Shown here: in pieces, positions 17,508-26,686 of the stretch | How the letters are laid out: the number at the start of each line of letters is the position of its first letter | Position numbering within the stretch: position 1 is the stretch's first letter | Source: Melioribacter sp. | GTDB lineage: Bacteria; Bacteroidota; Ignavibacteria; Ignavibacteriales; Melioribacteraceae | DNA: 64,000 bases | Assembly (NCBI GenBank): GCA_020723965.1 | Contig: DYHW01000004.1 | Span: 220,759 to 284,758, forward strand | Reading direction: 5' to 3' | The notes under the pieces: generated by a model | What the model was told of the DNA's origin: nothing | Database searches by the model: none | What the model saw: only the letters and a program-made list of their open reading frames with translations | Made by a program: the position numbers and the translations under genes

Positions 17508-18207
17508 CTTTTTCCCCTTGAGCGATTGCTGGAGCAGATGGAGCAGCGATAGCAAGAATCAAATAAGCAGCGCAGAATAAACCCAACGTTAAAATAGCAG
17601 CGAGAATAAAAATAATTCTAACGGCTGATGAATCGATGCAAAGATAGTTTGCTAATCCGCCGCAAACGCCAAGTAAAATTTTATCTTTTTCGGACCGGGA
17701 AAAGAATTGAACGAACATTTTTTTCTGTTCTTCACATTTTCTGTAACCGTATAAAAAATAAACGCCATAGGCGAGCACTATTAGTGCAACAAACACATTG
17801 TTCGAGAGAAAGAAAAATTGAGCGGCGGTTCTAATTTCGTATGCTTCCAAAGAAAAACGGAACCCTGTAAAAAGCAACACTCCGCTTAATATAATTCTAA
17901 AATTCTCTTTTCGAATTTTTTCTTTTTCCAGTTCGGAAAAATCATTTTGAGAAGTGTGAACAGGCAGAAAGAGCGCAACAATCAAATAAGCAGCGGCGCT
18001 CCAAGAATTAAAAAATAGCGTGAGAATTCCAATTATCCGTATGTAAGCCGGGTCGATGTTTAAATATTCGGCAATGCCGGAACATACTCCGGCAATAATA
18101 ACATTTTTGTTTGAACGGGAAAGTTTTTTTACATGCTTTGGCGGCGGCGGTTCATCGCGCTGCTTAAATAAATTCTCTGAGGAATTGAAATTATCTTGGT
18201 TTTCCAT
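17500..18207 (-). CDS. Protein with two PspC domains
   Basis: The protein has 235 residues. There are two copies of the PspC module (about 28-83 and 168-225). Each has a GVCSGIAEYL / GVCGGLANYL turn, a D-P/S-A-x-I/V-R-I-I motif and a long hydrophobic helix. Between them are about three further membrane helices. PspC proteins sense or respond to inner-membrane stress in the phage-shock response. The duplication inside one protein is notable. It is followed by, and overlaps, a small membrane-protein gene and lies opposite an ECF sigma/anti-sigma pair, so both sides of this locus concern envelope stress. Confidence 0.88.
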   Translation of the reverse strand: MENQDNFNSSENLFKQRDEPPPPKHVKKLSRSNKNVIIAGVCSGIAEYLNIDPAYIRIIGILTLFFNSWSAAAYLIVALFLPVHTSQNDFSELEKEKIRKENFRIILSGVLLFTGFRFSLEAYEIRTAAQFFFLSNNVFVALIVLAYGVYFLYGYRKCEEQKKMFVQFFSRSEKDKILLGVCGGLANYLCIDSSAVRIIFILAAILTLGLFCAAYLILAIAAPSAPAIAQGEKGE

Positions 18208-18536
18208 CGCTGCAATTCTGGTAAGTGAAAGTTAGCGAAGCGTTGAAATTCTATTCAATGTTTCGCGCGTTTTAATTATTCTTTGCTTTACAATAATTGT
18301 ATCCGCTCAAGTGTTGTACAATTGGGCTATCATTTAAGCTTTTCTCATGTTGAATATAGAAATTAGCTTTTGAAATGTAAATGAAGAGAAAACAAGTTCA
18401 TTTCCTCAAATTGTATTTTAACATTGTCGCTTTTGTTAGGCATCCAGATAAAAAATAATGAAGCGCAGAAAACAGCGGCGCGTGCAACTGCTAATCAGTT
18501 GTTTTATATTTCTATAAAACAAAACCCGCTTTTCCT
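18208..18536. other. Intergenic stretch without recognised genes
   Basis: It is AT-rich, between the PspC gene (- strand) and the DUF2905 gene (+ strand). The only structure I see is a short hairpin caactg/cagttg (18485-18490/18496-18501) followed by a T-rich run just before the DUF2905 start. It is weak and of uncertain meaning. Confidence 0.35.
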
Positions 18537-18759
18537 ATGAACGAATTCAACTGGCTTGGAAAATATCTTATCATTAGCGGCGTTATTTTAATTATTCTTG
18601 GTGCTGGTTTAATATTTTCTGATAAGATGCCGCTTTTTTGGAAAACTTCCTGGCGATATTGTTATAAAGGGGAAAATTTTTATATTCTACTTTCCAATAG
18701 TAACTTCTATTATACTTAGTATAATTATTTCGCTGATCATTTATCTGTTTCGAAAATAA
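18537..18759 (+). pseudogene. DUF2905 family membrane protein gene with a one-base frameshift
   Basis: The first frame gives GKYLIISGVILIILGAGLIF (first membrane helix) up to MPLFW. After a run of six T (18634-18639) the +1 frame continues GKLPGDIVIKGKIFIFYFP and a second hydrophobic helix to a TAA at 18757. Removing one T from the run gives an intact protein of about 73 residues with the family's LPGDIxIxxxxFxFYFP motif. A homopolymer slip could be a sequencing error, a true pseudogene, or a slippery or phase-variable site; the intact downstream frame favours an error or a recent event. Confidence 0.8.
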
Positions 18760-18855
18760 ATTGAAATTAAATAAGAATCTTTTTTCATAATGATTCAGTT
18801 ACTTTTCGCATAATTATCAAAAAAAATACTCAAATAACAAATAGTTGAGAGCGTT

Positions 18856-20157
18856 ATGATTAAAAAATATTTTCATCTTGATGAACTCGGCACAACAATT
18901 AAACAAGAATTCATTGCGGGCGCCACCACTTTTGTAACAATGGCTTACATCATAATTGTTAATCCAAAAATTCTTGAAGCGGCCGGAATGCCTTTCGGCG
19001 CTTCGATGGCTGCGACTATAATTAGCGCATTCTTCGGCACGCTTGCAATGGGCGTTTACGCAAAGAGACCGTTTGCAATAGCTCCTTATATGGGAGAAAA
19101 TGCATTTATTGCTTTTACTGTAGTAAAAGTTCTAGGTTACAGTTGGCAGACTGCGCTTGGTGCAATTTTTATCGGCGGTTGTCTTTTTACAATCTTAACT
19201 CTTCTCAATATCCGAAGCTGGCTTGCTAATTCAATACCTGATAGTTTGAAGATAGCTTTTGCCGCGGGCATTGGGTTGTTTTTAACATTTATTGGTTTGA
19301 ATGAAACAGGAATAGTTACGATTGGCGTTCCCGGAGCGCCTGTTCACGTTGGTAACTTTAGTCAACCATCAGTTCTGCTAGCAATCTTTGCGTTTCTTCT
19401 TATCGGCTTTCTTATGATAAAAAAAGTAAACGGAGCTATTCTAATAGGAATTTTATTTACGGCTTTTCTTGGTTTTGTTTTTGGAGTAACTCCGTTTCCA
19501 AAGAAATGGATGAGCTTGCCGCCGGATATTTCGCCGGTTTTTTTACAGCTCGATATTTTCGGAGCGATGAGCTGGGGATTCTTCTCTGTAATATTGGTAA
19601 TATTCGTAATGGATTTTGTTGATACAATGGGCACTTTGCTTGGGCTTGGCTACAAAGCAAAGATGCTCGATGAAAATGGAAATATGCCAGAAATTGAAAA
19701 ACCAATGTTGTGCGATGCGCTTGCAACCGTTGTCGGGTCCCTTAGCGGAACTACAACAAGCGGCGCTTATATTGAATCAGCTGCTGGAATTGAAGCAGGC
19801 GGAAAATCTGGATTGACGGCGGTTGTAACGGCAATTCTTTTTTTGAGCACATTATTTTTTGCTCCACTATTTGCGGCTATACCTGCTTATGCTTACGGCG
19901 CTTCGCTCATAATTGTCGGGCTGTTAATGATTACCCCTGTTTCTCATCTAAAATTTGATGATCTGGCAGAAACAATTCCTGCTTTTATCACAATTACTCT
20001 TATGAGCTTTACTTACAATCTTGGAATTGGAATGACGGCTGGTTTTGTTGTTTATCCTTTAACAATGCTTGTTGCCGGAAGAATAAAAACCGTTAAGTTG
20101 GGAATGTGGATAATGTTTGCATTCTCAATTTTGTTTTACATTTTTTATCCTTATTAA
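18856..20157 (+). CDS. NCS2 family purine permease (AzgA/PbuO-like)
   Basis: The protein has 433 residues with about 12-14 membrane helices. Family landmarks are TTFVTMAYIIIVNP near the start, the APYMGENAFIAF substrate-site segment, and DFVDTMGTLLG in the middle, followed by GTTTSGAYIESAAG. It imports adenine, guanine or hypoxanthine with protons; the exact purine cannot be told from the sequence. I saw no purine riboswitch in the roughly 95 bases between the DUF2905 stop and this start. It stands alone. Confidence 0.92.
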   Translation: MIKKYFHLDELGTTIKQEFIAGATTFVTMAYIIIVNPKILEAAGMPFGASMAATIISAFFGTLAMGVYAKRPFAIAPYMGENAFIAFTVVKVLGYSWQTALGAIFIGGCLFTILTLLNIRSWLANSIPDSLKIAFAAGIGLFLTFIGLNETGIVTIGVPGAPVHVGNFSQPSVLLAIFAFLLIGFLMIKKVNGAILIGILFTAFLGFVFGVTPFPKKWMSLPPDISPVFLQLDIFGAMSWGFFSVILVIFVMDFVDTMGTLLGLGYKAKMLDENGNMPEIEKPMLCDALATVVGSLSGTTTSGAYIESAAGIEAGGKSGLTAVVTAILFLSTLFFAPLFAAIPAYAYGASLIIVGLLMITPVSHLKFDDLAETIPAFITITLMSFTYNLGIGMTAGFVVYPLTMLVAGRIKTVKLGMWIMFAFSILFYIFYPY

Positions 20158-20263
20158 GCGGTATTTAGAAATTATTGCACATTATTTTTGAATCGATATT
20201 TAATCAGTTTCATCTAACGGAAAAAGAAAATTGGTTATTAACTGATAAGAAAATGGAGTTTCA

Positions 20264-20692
20264 ATGGCAGCAAAAAATGCTTATGTAAAACAGATAAAGG
20301 GCGTAACGTTTATTGGTAAAACGGATTCCAATCATTGGGTTACTATGGATGGACCTGAGCAATTCGGCGGAAGCGATGCGGGAACACGTCCAAAAGAATT
20401 AATTTTACTAGCTCTTGCCGGCTGTACCGGAAGTGACGTTGCAGTAATTCTTGGAAAGAAAAAAATAAAACTCGATGGCTTCGAAATGAACATCTCGGCA
20501 GATACACAAGAGACTCATCCGCAGGTGTTCACAAAAATTCATCTCGAATATGTTTTCTATGGAAAAGATGTTCCGAAGGATGCAGTTGAAAGAGCAATTG
20601 AATTATCACAAAAAACTTATTGCAGTGTTACTGCGATGCTGCAGAAATCTGTTGAAATAACTCACTCATATAGAATAGAAGGAACGAGATAA
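20264..20692 (+). CDS. OsmC family peroxiredoxin-like protein
   Basis: The protein has 142 residues, the OsmC/YhfA length. Both redox cysteines are present: LALAGCTGSD and QKTYCSVTAML. The N-terminal beta part (VTMDGPEQFGG) is typical of the YhfA-like subgroup, which reduces organic hydroperoxides using thiols. A GGAG sits 8 bases before the ATG. It stands alone between the permease and the convergent DUF2203 gene. Confidence 0.92.
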   Translation: MAAKNAYVKQIKGVTFIGKTDSNHWVTMDGPEQFGGSDAGTRPKELILLALAGCTGSDVAVILGKKKIKLDGFEMNISADTQETHPQVFTKIHLEYVFYGKDVPKDAVERAIELSQKTYCSVTAMLQKSVEITHSYRIEGTR

Positions 20693-20742
20693 TTTTCTCA
20701 GCCCCTGCCGTAAATGAATTAAATGCGAGGCACAAAAATAGA

Positions 20743-21123
20743 TTATAAGTATTCCTCTGGTATTAGTTTTCTGCCGGAGAATCCCTCTTCCATACTGTGA
20801 TAAAACATGATGTCATCTTCATCGCTGCGCCAGCATAACATAACCTCATTGTTGTTTATGACCGCAGGAAAATCGACAAGACCAATCTTAAAATTTCCAT
20901 CTTTATAAAGGCATCCTATTTCTTCCAACTCCTTAATAAAGGAATCTATTTGGGAGGCGAGGTTTAATATTTTTTCATTGCCGGCAATATTTCCATCCAA
21001 TGATTCTGCTATTGTTCTTATTTGAGAAGCACTATAGAGAATGTCTGTTACTATCTGCTTAACTAATGGAAGAGTGCGGCGCGCTTCTTGAGGAGTAAAA
21101 TATTTTTTGTCTTGGCTTGGCAT
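20743..21123 (-). CDS. DUF2203 family protein
   Basis: The protein has 126 residues. It begins KYFTPQEARRTLPLVKQIV, the DUF2203 opening, and has the central IKELEEIGCLYKD and the end part LVDFPAVINNNEVMLCWRSDE with the Cys-Trp and acidic residues conserved in the family. It is soluble and mostly helical. No function is established for the family. It is divergent from the TonB receptor, with about 400 bases between them. Confidence 0.85.
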   Translation of the reverse strand: MPSQDKKYFTPQEARRTLPLVKQIVTDILYSASQIRTIAESLDGNIAGNEKILNLASQIDSFIKELEEIGCLYKDGNFKIGLVDFPAVINNNEVMLCWRSDEDDIMFYHSMEEGFSGRKLIPEEYL

Positions 21124-21530
21124 AATTCTGTCTTTTTTTAAAGATTCTTTGGTTAATACTGAAATAAATTTTTTCCCGATATAGAAATACTATTGTTTAC
21201 CTTTTCAACTTAGCTCTATTCTAACATCCATCAGCCGCTCATAAGCGTTCAATCAGTTTGAAATGAAGTTACAATATAGAACCCTGAAATAAGCTCTTCA
21301 ATTTTACATAATCATAATTCCTAAGTCTATATAGAATTAAAAACTTATTCATTCGGAAAACTTGCAGAAAAAATGATTTCATATCTATCAAGAGATATTT
21401 AGGAAAGAAGTAGAATTTTTTAATCAGATAGGCTTGCATTATTATAAGTCTTTATTTATATTTAGTCTAAATAAAAATTAGATTTATAACAGTTGCCTCT
21501 TATTTATAAATACTATAAGGAGTTATAACA
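21124..21530. other. Long AT-rich regulatory gap before the TonB receptor
   Basis: No gene is seen in this 407-base gap. It holds the promoters of DUF2203 (-) and the TonB receptor (+). The best discrete signal is the palindrome at 21460-21472. An AAGGAG ribosome binding site lies just before the receptor's ATG. Confidence 0.5.
21460..21472. promoter_or_regulatory. Palindrome ATTTAGTCTAAAT, possible metal-regulator operator
   Basis: A perfect 6+1+6 palindrome lies 58 bases before the start of a FecA-like receptor. Its shape (TTTAG-N-CTAAA) resembles operators of DtxR/MntR-type repressors, which would fit control by iron. The assignment is inferred from position and form only. Confidence 0.4.
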
Positions 21531-23909
21531 ATGGTAGTCAGTCGATTTTTACTTTTCGCTTTTTTTGTTTATCTAATCAATTTAACCCTCCCTATAACTG
21601 CGGGCACAAATTCAAGCAAAGATAAAACTATTAGTGGACGGGTTTTTTCAAAAGATTCAAATAGTCCGCTTCCAGGTGTAAATATCCTTATTATAGGCAC
21701 AAACTTAGGGGCGGCAACTGATAGCGGTGGTCATTTTCTTATTTATAATGTGCCCCCCGGTATTTACGAAATAAAGGCCAGTATGGTTGGCTATATATCC
21801 GTTACTGAAAAGATAAATGTGGAAGAGTCGGGGATGATTCAGCAAAACTTTTTTCTTATTCCTCGTTTATATGATTTTCCCGTAGTTGAAATAATTGGTT
21901 CAAATCCTTCTTTCTTTTTGAAGATTCCTGGTTCAGGAGAGACAGTTGGTAAAAATGTTATTCAAGGAACTCACCCGGTCGGAATGAATGAAATCTTGAG
22001 GAAAGTGCCCGGTGTGTATGTACGAGATGAAGATGGTTTTGGTATCCGCCCAAATATTGGGATACGCGGACTTTTTCCAACCCGAAGTTCAAAGGTGCTG
22101 CTACTTGAAGACGGAATTCCTATCACTCAAGCTCCTTATGGCGACCCTGCAGCATATTATCATCCACCGATTTCTCGTTTTAATCGAGTAGAAATTCTCA
22201 AAGGGAGCGGTCAGATCATTTTTGGACCACAAACTATCGGCGGTGTAATCAATTATTTAACACCTCAACCTCCAAGCGAAACAGAAGGAATGGTGAAAAT
22301 AATTACAGGTAACCGTAATTATCTCTTCGGCCAGTTTGATTTCGGAAGCAATTGGAATGGAGTTGGCTTTATGGCAAGTTATTCTCGTAAACAGGGAAAT
22401 CTTGCTCGCTCAAATACTTCGACAAGACTTAATGATCTTTCCGGAAAAGTTATTTTGGAGATCGATAAACGATCTAAACTAAGCATAAAAGGAAACGTTT
22501 ATGAGGAAACGTCAAACATCACTTACGCGGGGATAACGCAAATAGAATTCGAAGAGGACCCATTTCAAAATCAATTCAAAAACGATTGGTTCTTTGTTCA
22601 CCGTTACGGCGCTCACATTATTTTCGATCGTTATATGGGAGATAACGGTTCTTACTTCGCTTTAAACTTATATGGGCAGGCATTTCTACGCGACTGGTGG
22701 CGCCAGGGAAATAATGGCGGAACTAATTCGGCAAACCCCGGAAATCAATTAGGGGTTAGAACTGTTCTAAATCCTTCACGAAATGATGGTCGTAATCGGA
22801 AATATTATGTGTGGGGTATTGAGCCGAGATTTCGATTCAATCATCAATTTTTGGGCTTTCTACACGAAACAGACTTAGGAATTCGAGTTCACTTTGAGAC
22901 ACAAGATCGAAAACAGATTGAAGGAAATTCTCCATTTGCGCGAACTGGAGTATTAAGAGAAGACAATTTACGAAAAACAGTTGCATTAGCTTCATTTATT
23001 CAGGATAAGATTTTTATTGGAGACAAATGGACAATTTCCGGAGGACTAAGAATGGAGAACATCCATTATTCGCGCACTAACCGGTTGAACGGGGCATCAG
23101 GGCGGGTTACATTAGTTGAATTTATTCCAGGCGTTGGCGCTACGTTCAATCCAATGCCGGAGCTGATGTTTTATGGGGGCTTGCATCGCGGCTTTGCTCC
23201 TCCGAGAGTTGAGGATGTTATTTCCAACACAGACGGTTCAAGTATCGAACTTGAGGCGGAAAAGAGTTGGAATTTAGAATTGGGTATTAGAACTAAGTTA
23301 ACATCAAATATTGAACTTCATGCAACTTTGTTTGAAATGAATTTCGAAAACCAAATAATTCCAAGCTCGCTTGCTGGAGGAAGTGGAACTAACTTTACAA
23401 ATGCTGGAAAAACTATTCACCGCGGCGCCGAGCTTAAATCATCGGTTACAATTGCGCCTTGGATGTGGTATGATAAATATCTTTTGCTAAACATTGCTTA
23501 CACTTATCTGCCGGTAGCGGAGTTTCGCGGGGTACGCTACAGTACAATTATACCCACAAAAATAGTAACAGGTAACCGACTGACTTACGCGCCAAAACAT
23601 CTGGTTACTGCCTCTGTTGGATATATGACTTCTAACGAAACCAACTTCTATCTTGAGGCGGTCTATGTTAGTGATCAATTCAGCGATGATCTAAATACGG
23701 TAAATCCTTCTCCGAGCGGACGGCAGGGAATAATACCTGAACAGATAATCTGGAATGTATCTGTAAACTATACAATAAAACCAATAAACCTAACGGCTGT
23801 ATTTGCAGTAAAGAATTTGTTTGACAAAGTCTATATTGTAGACCGCTCGCGGGGAATATTGCCTGGCAACCCCCGCTTGTTTCAATTTGGCATAGAGTGG
23901 AAATTCTAA
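21531..23909 (+). CDS. TonB-dependent outer-membrane receptor, FecA-like
   Basis: The protein has 792 residues: signal peptide (1 to about 24), a carboxypeptidase-regulatory-like beta domain (about 32-118, SGRVFSKDSNSPLPGVNI), plug (about 130-240, with NIGIRGLFPTRSSKVLLLEDG and RVEILKGSGQIIFG), and a 22-strand barrel ending in aromatic ...FGIEWKF. Plug wording is closest to ferric dicitrate receptors. It would take up a metal chelate with energy from TonB/ExbBD, which are not in this window. A palindrome upstream (21460-21472) may regulate it. The gene 118 bases downstream encodes a second outer-membrane-type protein that may belong to the same uptake unit. Confidence 0.92.
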   Translation: MVVSRFLLFAFFVYLINLTLPITAGTNSSKDKTISGRVFSKDSNSPLPGVNILIIGTNLGAATDSGGHFLIYNVPPGIYEIKASMVGYISVTEKINVEESGMIQQNFFLIPRLYDFPVVEIIGSNPSFFLKIPGSGETVGKNVIQGTHPVGMNEILRKVPGVYVRDEDGFGIRPNIGIRGLFPTRSSKVLLLEDGIPITQAPYGDPAAYYHPPISRFNRVEILKGSGQIIFGPQTIGGVINYLTPQPPSETEGMVKIITGNRNYLFGQFDFGSNWNGVGFMASYSRKQGNLARSNTSTRLNDLSGKVILEIDKRSKLSIKGNVYEETSNITYAGITQIEFEEDPFQNQFKNDWFFVHRYGAHIIFDRYMGDNGSYFALNLYGQAFLRDWWRQGNNGGTNSANPGNQLGVRTVLNPSRNDGRNRKYYVWGIEPRFRFNHQFLGFLHETDLGIRVHFETQDRKQIEGNSPFARTGVLREDNLRKTVALASFIQDKIFIGDKWTISGGLRMENIHYSRTNRLNGASGRVTLVEFIPGVGATFNPMPELMFYGGLHRGFAPPRVEDVISNTDGSSIELEAEKSWNLELGIRTKLTSNIELHATLFEMNFENQIIPSSLAGGSGTNFTNAGKTIHRGAELKSSVTIAPWMWYDKYLLLNIAYTYLPVAEFRGVRYSTIIPTKIVTGNRLTYAPKHLVTASVGYMTSNETNFYLEAVYVSDQFSDDLNTVNPSPSGRQGIIPEQIIWNVSVNYTIKPINLTAVFAVKNLFDKVYIVDRSRGILPGNPRLFQFGIEWKF

Positions 23910-24027
23910 TTTACAGCACTTTAACTTTTTGATTTCGGAAAGCGGGAAGATCATTACATTTTTATTTTTTTTATTTTGAGTGAAAAGCAAGTCTCTTTAA
24001 ATAGTTATCAAAAGCGGTAGGGAAAAA

Positions 24028-25059
24028 ATGAAAAAAAGAAACAATTTTTTATTAACCTTTTCAATCTTGATTTTTTTAATAATTCTCTTCTCTATTTCTA
24101 GTCAAGCCCAATCAACTAAGAAATATTTTGGAAGATCGCACACATCCTATTTCCTTGCAGAGCCGGCGCTTAATTTTGAGTTTGGCTGCGGAGAAGCTCA
24201 CGTCAACCAACTATTGCATGTAAACAAAAAGGGCGAGTTATACTTTCCTGTAATTGGTAATTTATTTGTTTCCAAAAGAAGTAAAGATGCGGAGAATAAT
24301 TCTATTAACATTCCGCCGCCTCATAAGTATTCAAAAGCGGTCGAAGATAATTCTTTCCTTATTGAAGAAGCATATAACCAGGAAGAAGGAGTAGTTCAGC
24401 ATATTTCTCATGCCGTTTATTTTAGGGAACCAGAACGAAATATTTTCTACTCTTTCACTCAAGAATGGCCCATCGGCGGACTACTTCATCAACTCAGTTT
24501 CACAATTCCTTATTCTTTTCTTAATTCAAATAAAGGCGTGGGCGATTTGATGTTCAACTACCGGTATCAACTTTTTACAAGTGACGATTGGGCTGCATTC
24601 TCACCTCGTATTTCAATAATAGTGCCGACAGGTAATGTTAGCAAAAGTTTAGGAGCGGGCTCGATAGGAATGCAAATAAATCTGCCTGCTAGTAAGCGGT
24701 TCTCTGAATTCTTTGTTGGACATTTTAATGCTGGTTTTACATTTATGCCTTCAGCTCAAGTTTCTTTTTCGAACAAGCGGCATCAATTGACATTTTGGAA
24801 TTTGGGCGGAAGTATTATTTGGCTTGCCGGAGAGAGATTCAATGTTATGATGGAGTATCTAATAAATGACGGCAGCAACATTGATGAATTTGGTAATGTA
24901 AATCGCTTTACTGAAAAGTTCATTAGCCCGGGCATTCGCTATGCAATTGATATTGGCGAATTGCAAATTGTTCCCGGGTTGGCATTCCCTTTTAGTTTTT
25001 TAAATGAGGATAATAGAGTTGGAATGATTTTTTATCTTTCGTTTGAACACACATTTTAA
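24028..25059 (+). CDS. Outer-membrane beta-barrel protein, transporter-like, unknown substrate
   Basis: The protein has 343 residues, with a signal peptide ending near SSQAQS. From about 150 onward there are alternating amphipathic strands (LHQLSFTIPYSFL, GVGDLMFNYRYQLF, AFSPRISIIVPTG) ending in LSFEHTF, as in the MetA/phenol-degradation-type transporter barrels. The N-terminal part has a cysteine in EFGCGEAHVNQLLHV, an uncommon feature. It lies just downstream of the TonB receptor on the same strand and is probably co-regulated with it. The specific family and cargo are not known to me. Confidence 0.7.
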   Translation: MKKRNNFLLTFSILIFLIILFSISSQAQSTKKYFGRSHTSYFLAEPALNFEFGCGEAHVNQLLHVNKKGELYFPVIGNLFVSKRSKDAENNSINIPPPHKYSKAVEDNSFLIEEAYNQEEGVVQHISHAVYFREPERNIFYSFTQEWPIGGLLHQLSFTIPYSFLNSNKGVGDLMFNYRYQLFTSDDWAAFSPRISIIVPTGNVSKSLGAGSIGMQINLPASKRFSEFFVGHFNAGFTFMPSAQVSFSNKRHQLTFWNLGGSIIWLAGERFNVMMEYLINDGSNIDEFGNVNRFTEKFISPGIRYAIDIGELQIVPGLAFPFSFLNEDNRVGMIFYLSFEHTF

Positions 25060-25198
25060 TATTGAGAGTAATATTTTTATTCCGAGATATTTGTAATCAA
25101 GCGTCTTCCATTGCTGTTGCTGCGCTATGATATTAGTGAATAACCGGTGAACCCAAAACGAAAGTAGTTACTATAACCGCCTTACTCGCAATCGGCTG

Positions 25199-25239
25199 CA
25201 GATTCTTCGCTTCATAAAGTTGACGAAGCGAAGAATCTG
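25199..25239. repeat. Perfect 15-bp inverted repeat between convergent genes
   Basis: CAGATTCTTCGCTTC (25199-25213) and its exact complement (25225-25239) flank an 11-base loop. There is no T-run, so it is not a standard terminator, but it lies between the 3' ends of two convergent genes and could stop or protect both transcripts. The arm wording is like a dispersed repeat family. Confidence 0.7.
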
Positions 25240-25310
25240 TTTGTAAATTGATTTGTAGCAGTCAGTTGCTAAACAAAATATTCGAACAAATCAGAAACTC
25301 TGTTCTACAT

Positions 25311-26675
25311 TTAAAGAATATATTTACTCAAATCTCTATTCTTAACAATAGTATCGAGTTTTTGATTTACCATTTCGCCGGTAATCTCAATTTCCGCTTC
25401 CGGCATTTTATCGGGCACATCAAAAAGAATATCTTCGAGCAAAGTAGTTAAAATAGTATGCAGTCTGCGAGCCCCAATATTTTCAACTTGATCGTTAACT
25501 AAAGCTGCCATTTTAGCAACTTCTTTTATAGCGTCATCTTTAAAGGAAATAGTAACTCCTTCAGTTTTAAGAAGCGCAAAGTATTGTTTAAGCAGCGCAT
25601 TTTTGGGAAGAGTTAGAATTTTTACGAAATCTTCTTCGCTTAGACTTTTGAGTTCAACACGAATTGGGAAACGCCCTTGAAGTTCGGGTATCAGATCGCT
25701 TGGTTTTGAAACATGAAAAGCGCCAGAAGCAATAAATAAAATGTGGTCGGTTTTAACCGGTCCATATTTAGTATTCACAGTAGAACCTTCTACAACCGGA
25801 AGAAGGTCTCTCTGAACTCCTTCGCGGGAAACATCTGGTCCTTGCTGACTTTTTGCCCCCGCTATCTTATCGATCTCATCAATAAAAACAATTCCCGATT
25901 CTTGAACACGCTTAACAGCTTCACGCTGAACAGCTTCCATGTCAATCAGCTTTTCAGTTTCTTCCTGAGAGATAATTTTTCTTGCTTCGCGTATAGGGGT
26001 TTTCCTTTTCTTTTTTTTCTTTGGTATCATGCTGCTCATCATCTCCTGCAAATTCATTGCCATATCATCCATTCCAAGTGGTCCCATCACCTGCATGCCA
26101 AAAGCTGGAGTAGTAACATCAAATTCTATCAACTTATCGTCCATTTCTCCTTTGCGAAGTTTTTCGCGCATCCATTCTCGTGTTTTTTCATTGCGAGGTT
26201 CTTCATTTTCTTCTTGCTCATTTTCAATTGCATGAGGTCTCTTTGTGGGCGGAATCAGCTGGTCTAAAATTTTTTCTTCTGCCATTCTATCAGCTTTTTC
26301 CTGAACTTCTACTGTTTTCTCAGAACGCACCATGCTAACAGCAATATCAGCAATATCACGAATCATCGATTCAACATCGCGTCCCACGTAGCCAACTTCT
26401 GTGTATTTTGATGCTTCAACCTTAATAAACGGGGCGCCGGAAAGTTTTGCAAGTCGCCGCGCAATTTCTGTTTTACCAACGCCCGTAGGTCCAATAAGAA
26501 TAATATTATTGGGCATTATTTCTTCTTTAATAATTTCATCAACTTGCTGCCTGCGCCATCTGTTTCGCAAAGCAATTGCAACAGCGCGCTTGGCTTCATT
26601 TTGACCAATTATATATTTATCCAATTCCTTTACAATTTGAGCAGGTGTAAGGTTTTTAACCAATTCGTTATTCAT
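25311..26675 (-). CDS. hslU: ATP-dependent protease ATPase subunit HslU
   Basis: The protein has 454 residues. It is the unfoldase ring of the HslUV (ClpYQ) protease in the cytoplasm. Walker A is GPTGVGKTE, preceded by ELDKYIIGQNEAKRAVAIALRNRWRR; the pore motif segment is KYTEVGYVGRDVES; Walker B is GIVFIDEIDK; and the C-terminus ends NRDLSKYIL, which docks into HslV. The start at ATG 26675 has an AGGAAAAGAAG just upstream; an ATG at 26690 overlapping the hslV stop by 4 bases is the alternative. It is cotranscribed with hslV. Confidence 0.97.
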   Translation of the reverse strand: MNNELVKNLTPAQIVKELDKYIIGQNEAKRAVAIALRNRWRRQQVDEIIKEEIMPNNIILIGPTGVGKTEIARRLAKLSGAPFIKVEASKYTEVGYVGRDVESMIRDIADIAVSMVRSEKTVEVQEKADRMAEEKILDQLIPPTKRPHAIENEQEENEEPRNEKTREWMREKLRKGEMDDKLIEFDVTTPAFGMQVMGPLGMDDMAMNLQEMMSSMIPKKKKKRKTPIREARKIISQEETEKLIDMEAVQREAVKRVQESGIVFIDEIDKIAGAKSQQGPDVSREGVQRDLLPVVEGSTVNTKYGPVKTDHILFIASGAFHVSKPSDLIPELQGRFPIRVELKSLSEEDFVKILTLPKNALLKQYFALLKTEGVTISFKDDAIKEVAKMAALVNDQVENIGARRLHTILTTLLEDILFDVPDKMPEAEIEITGEMVNQKLDTIVKNRDLSKYIL

Positions 26676-26686
26676 TCTTCTTTTCC

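Noticed and set aside
18760..18855. Purine riboswitch before the NCS2 permease
   Set aside because: The region is too short and AT-rich, and I see no pairing that matches the aptamer core.
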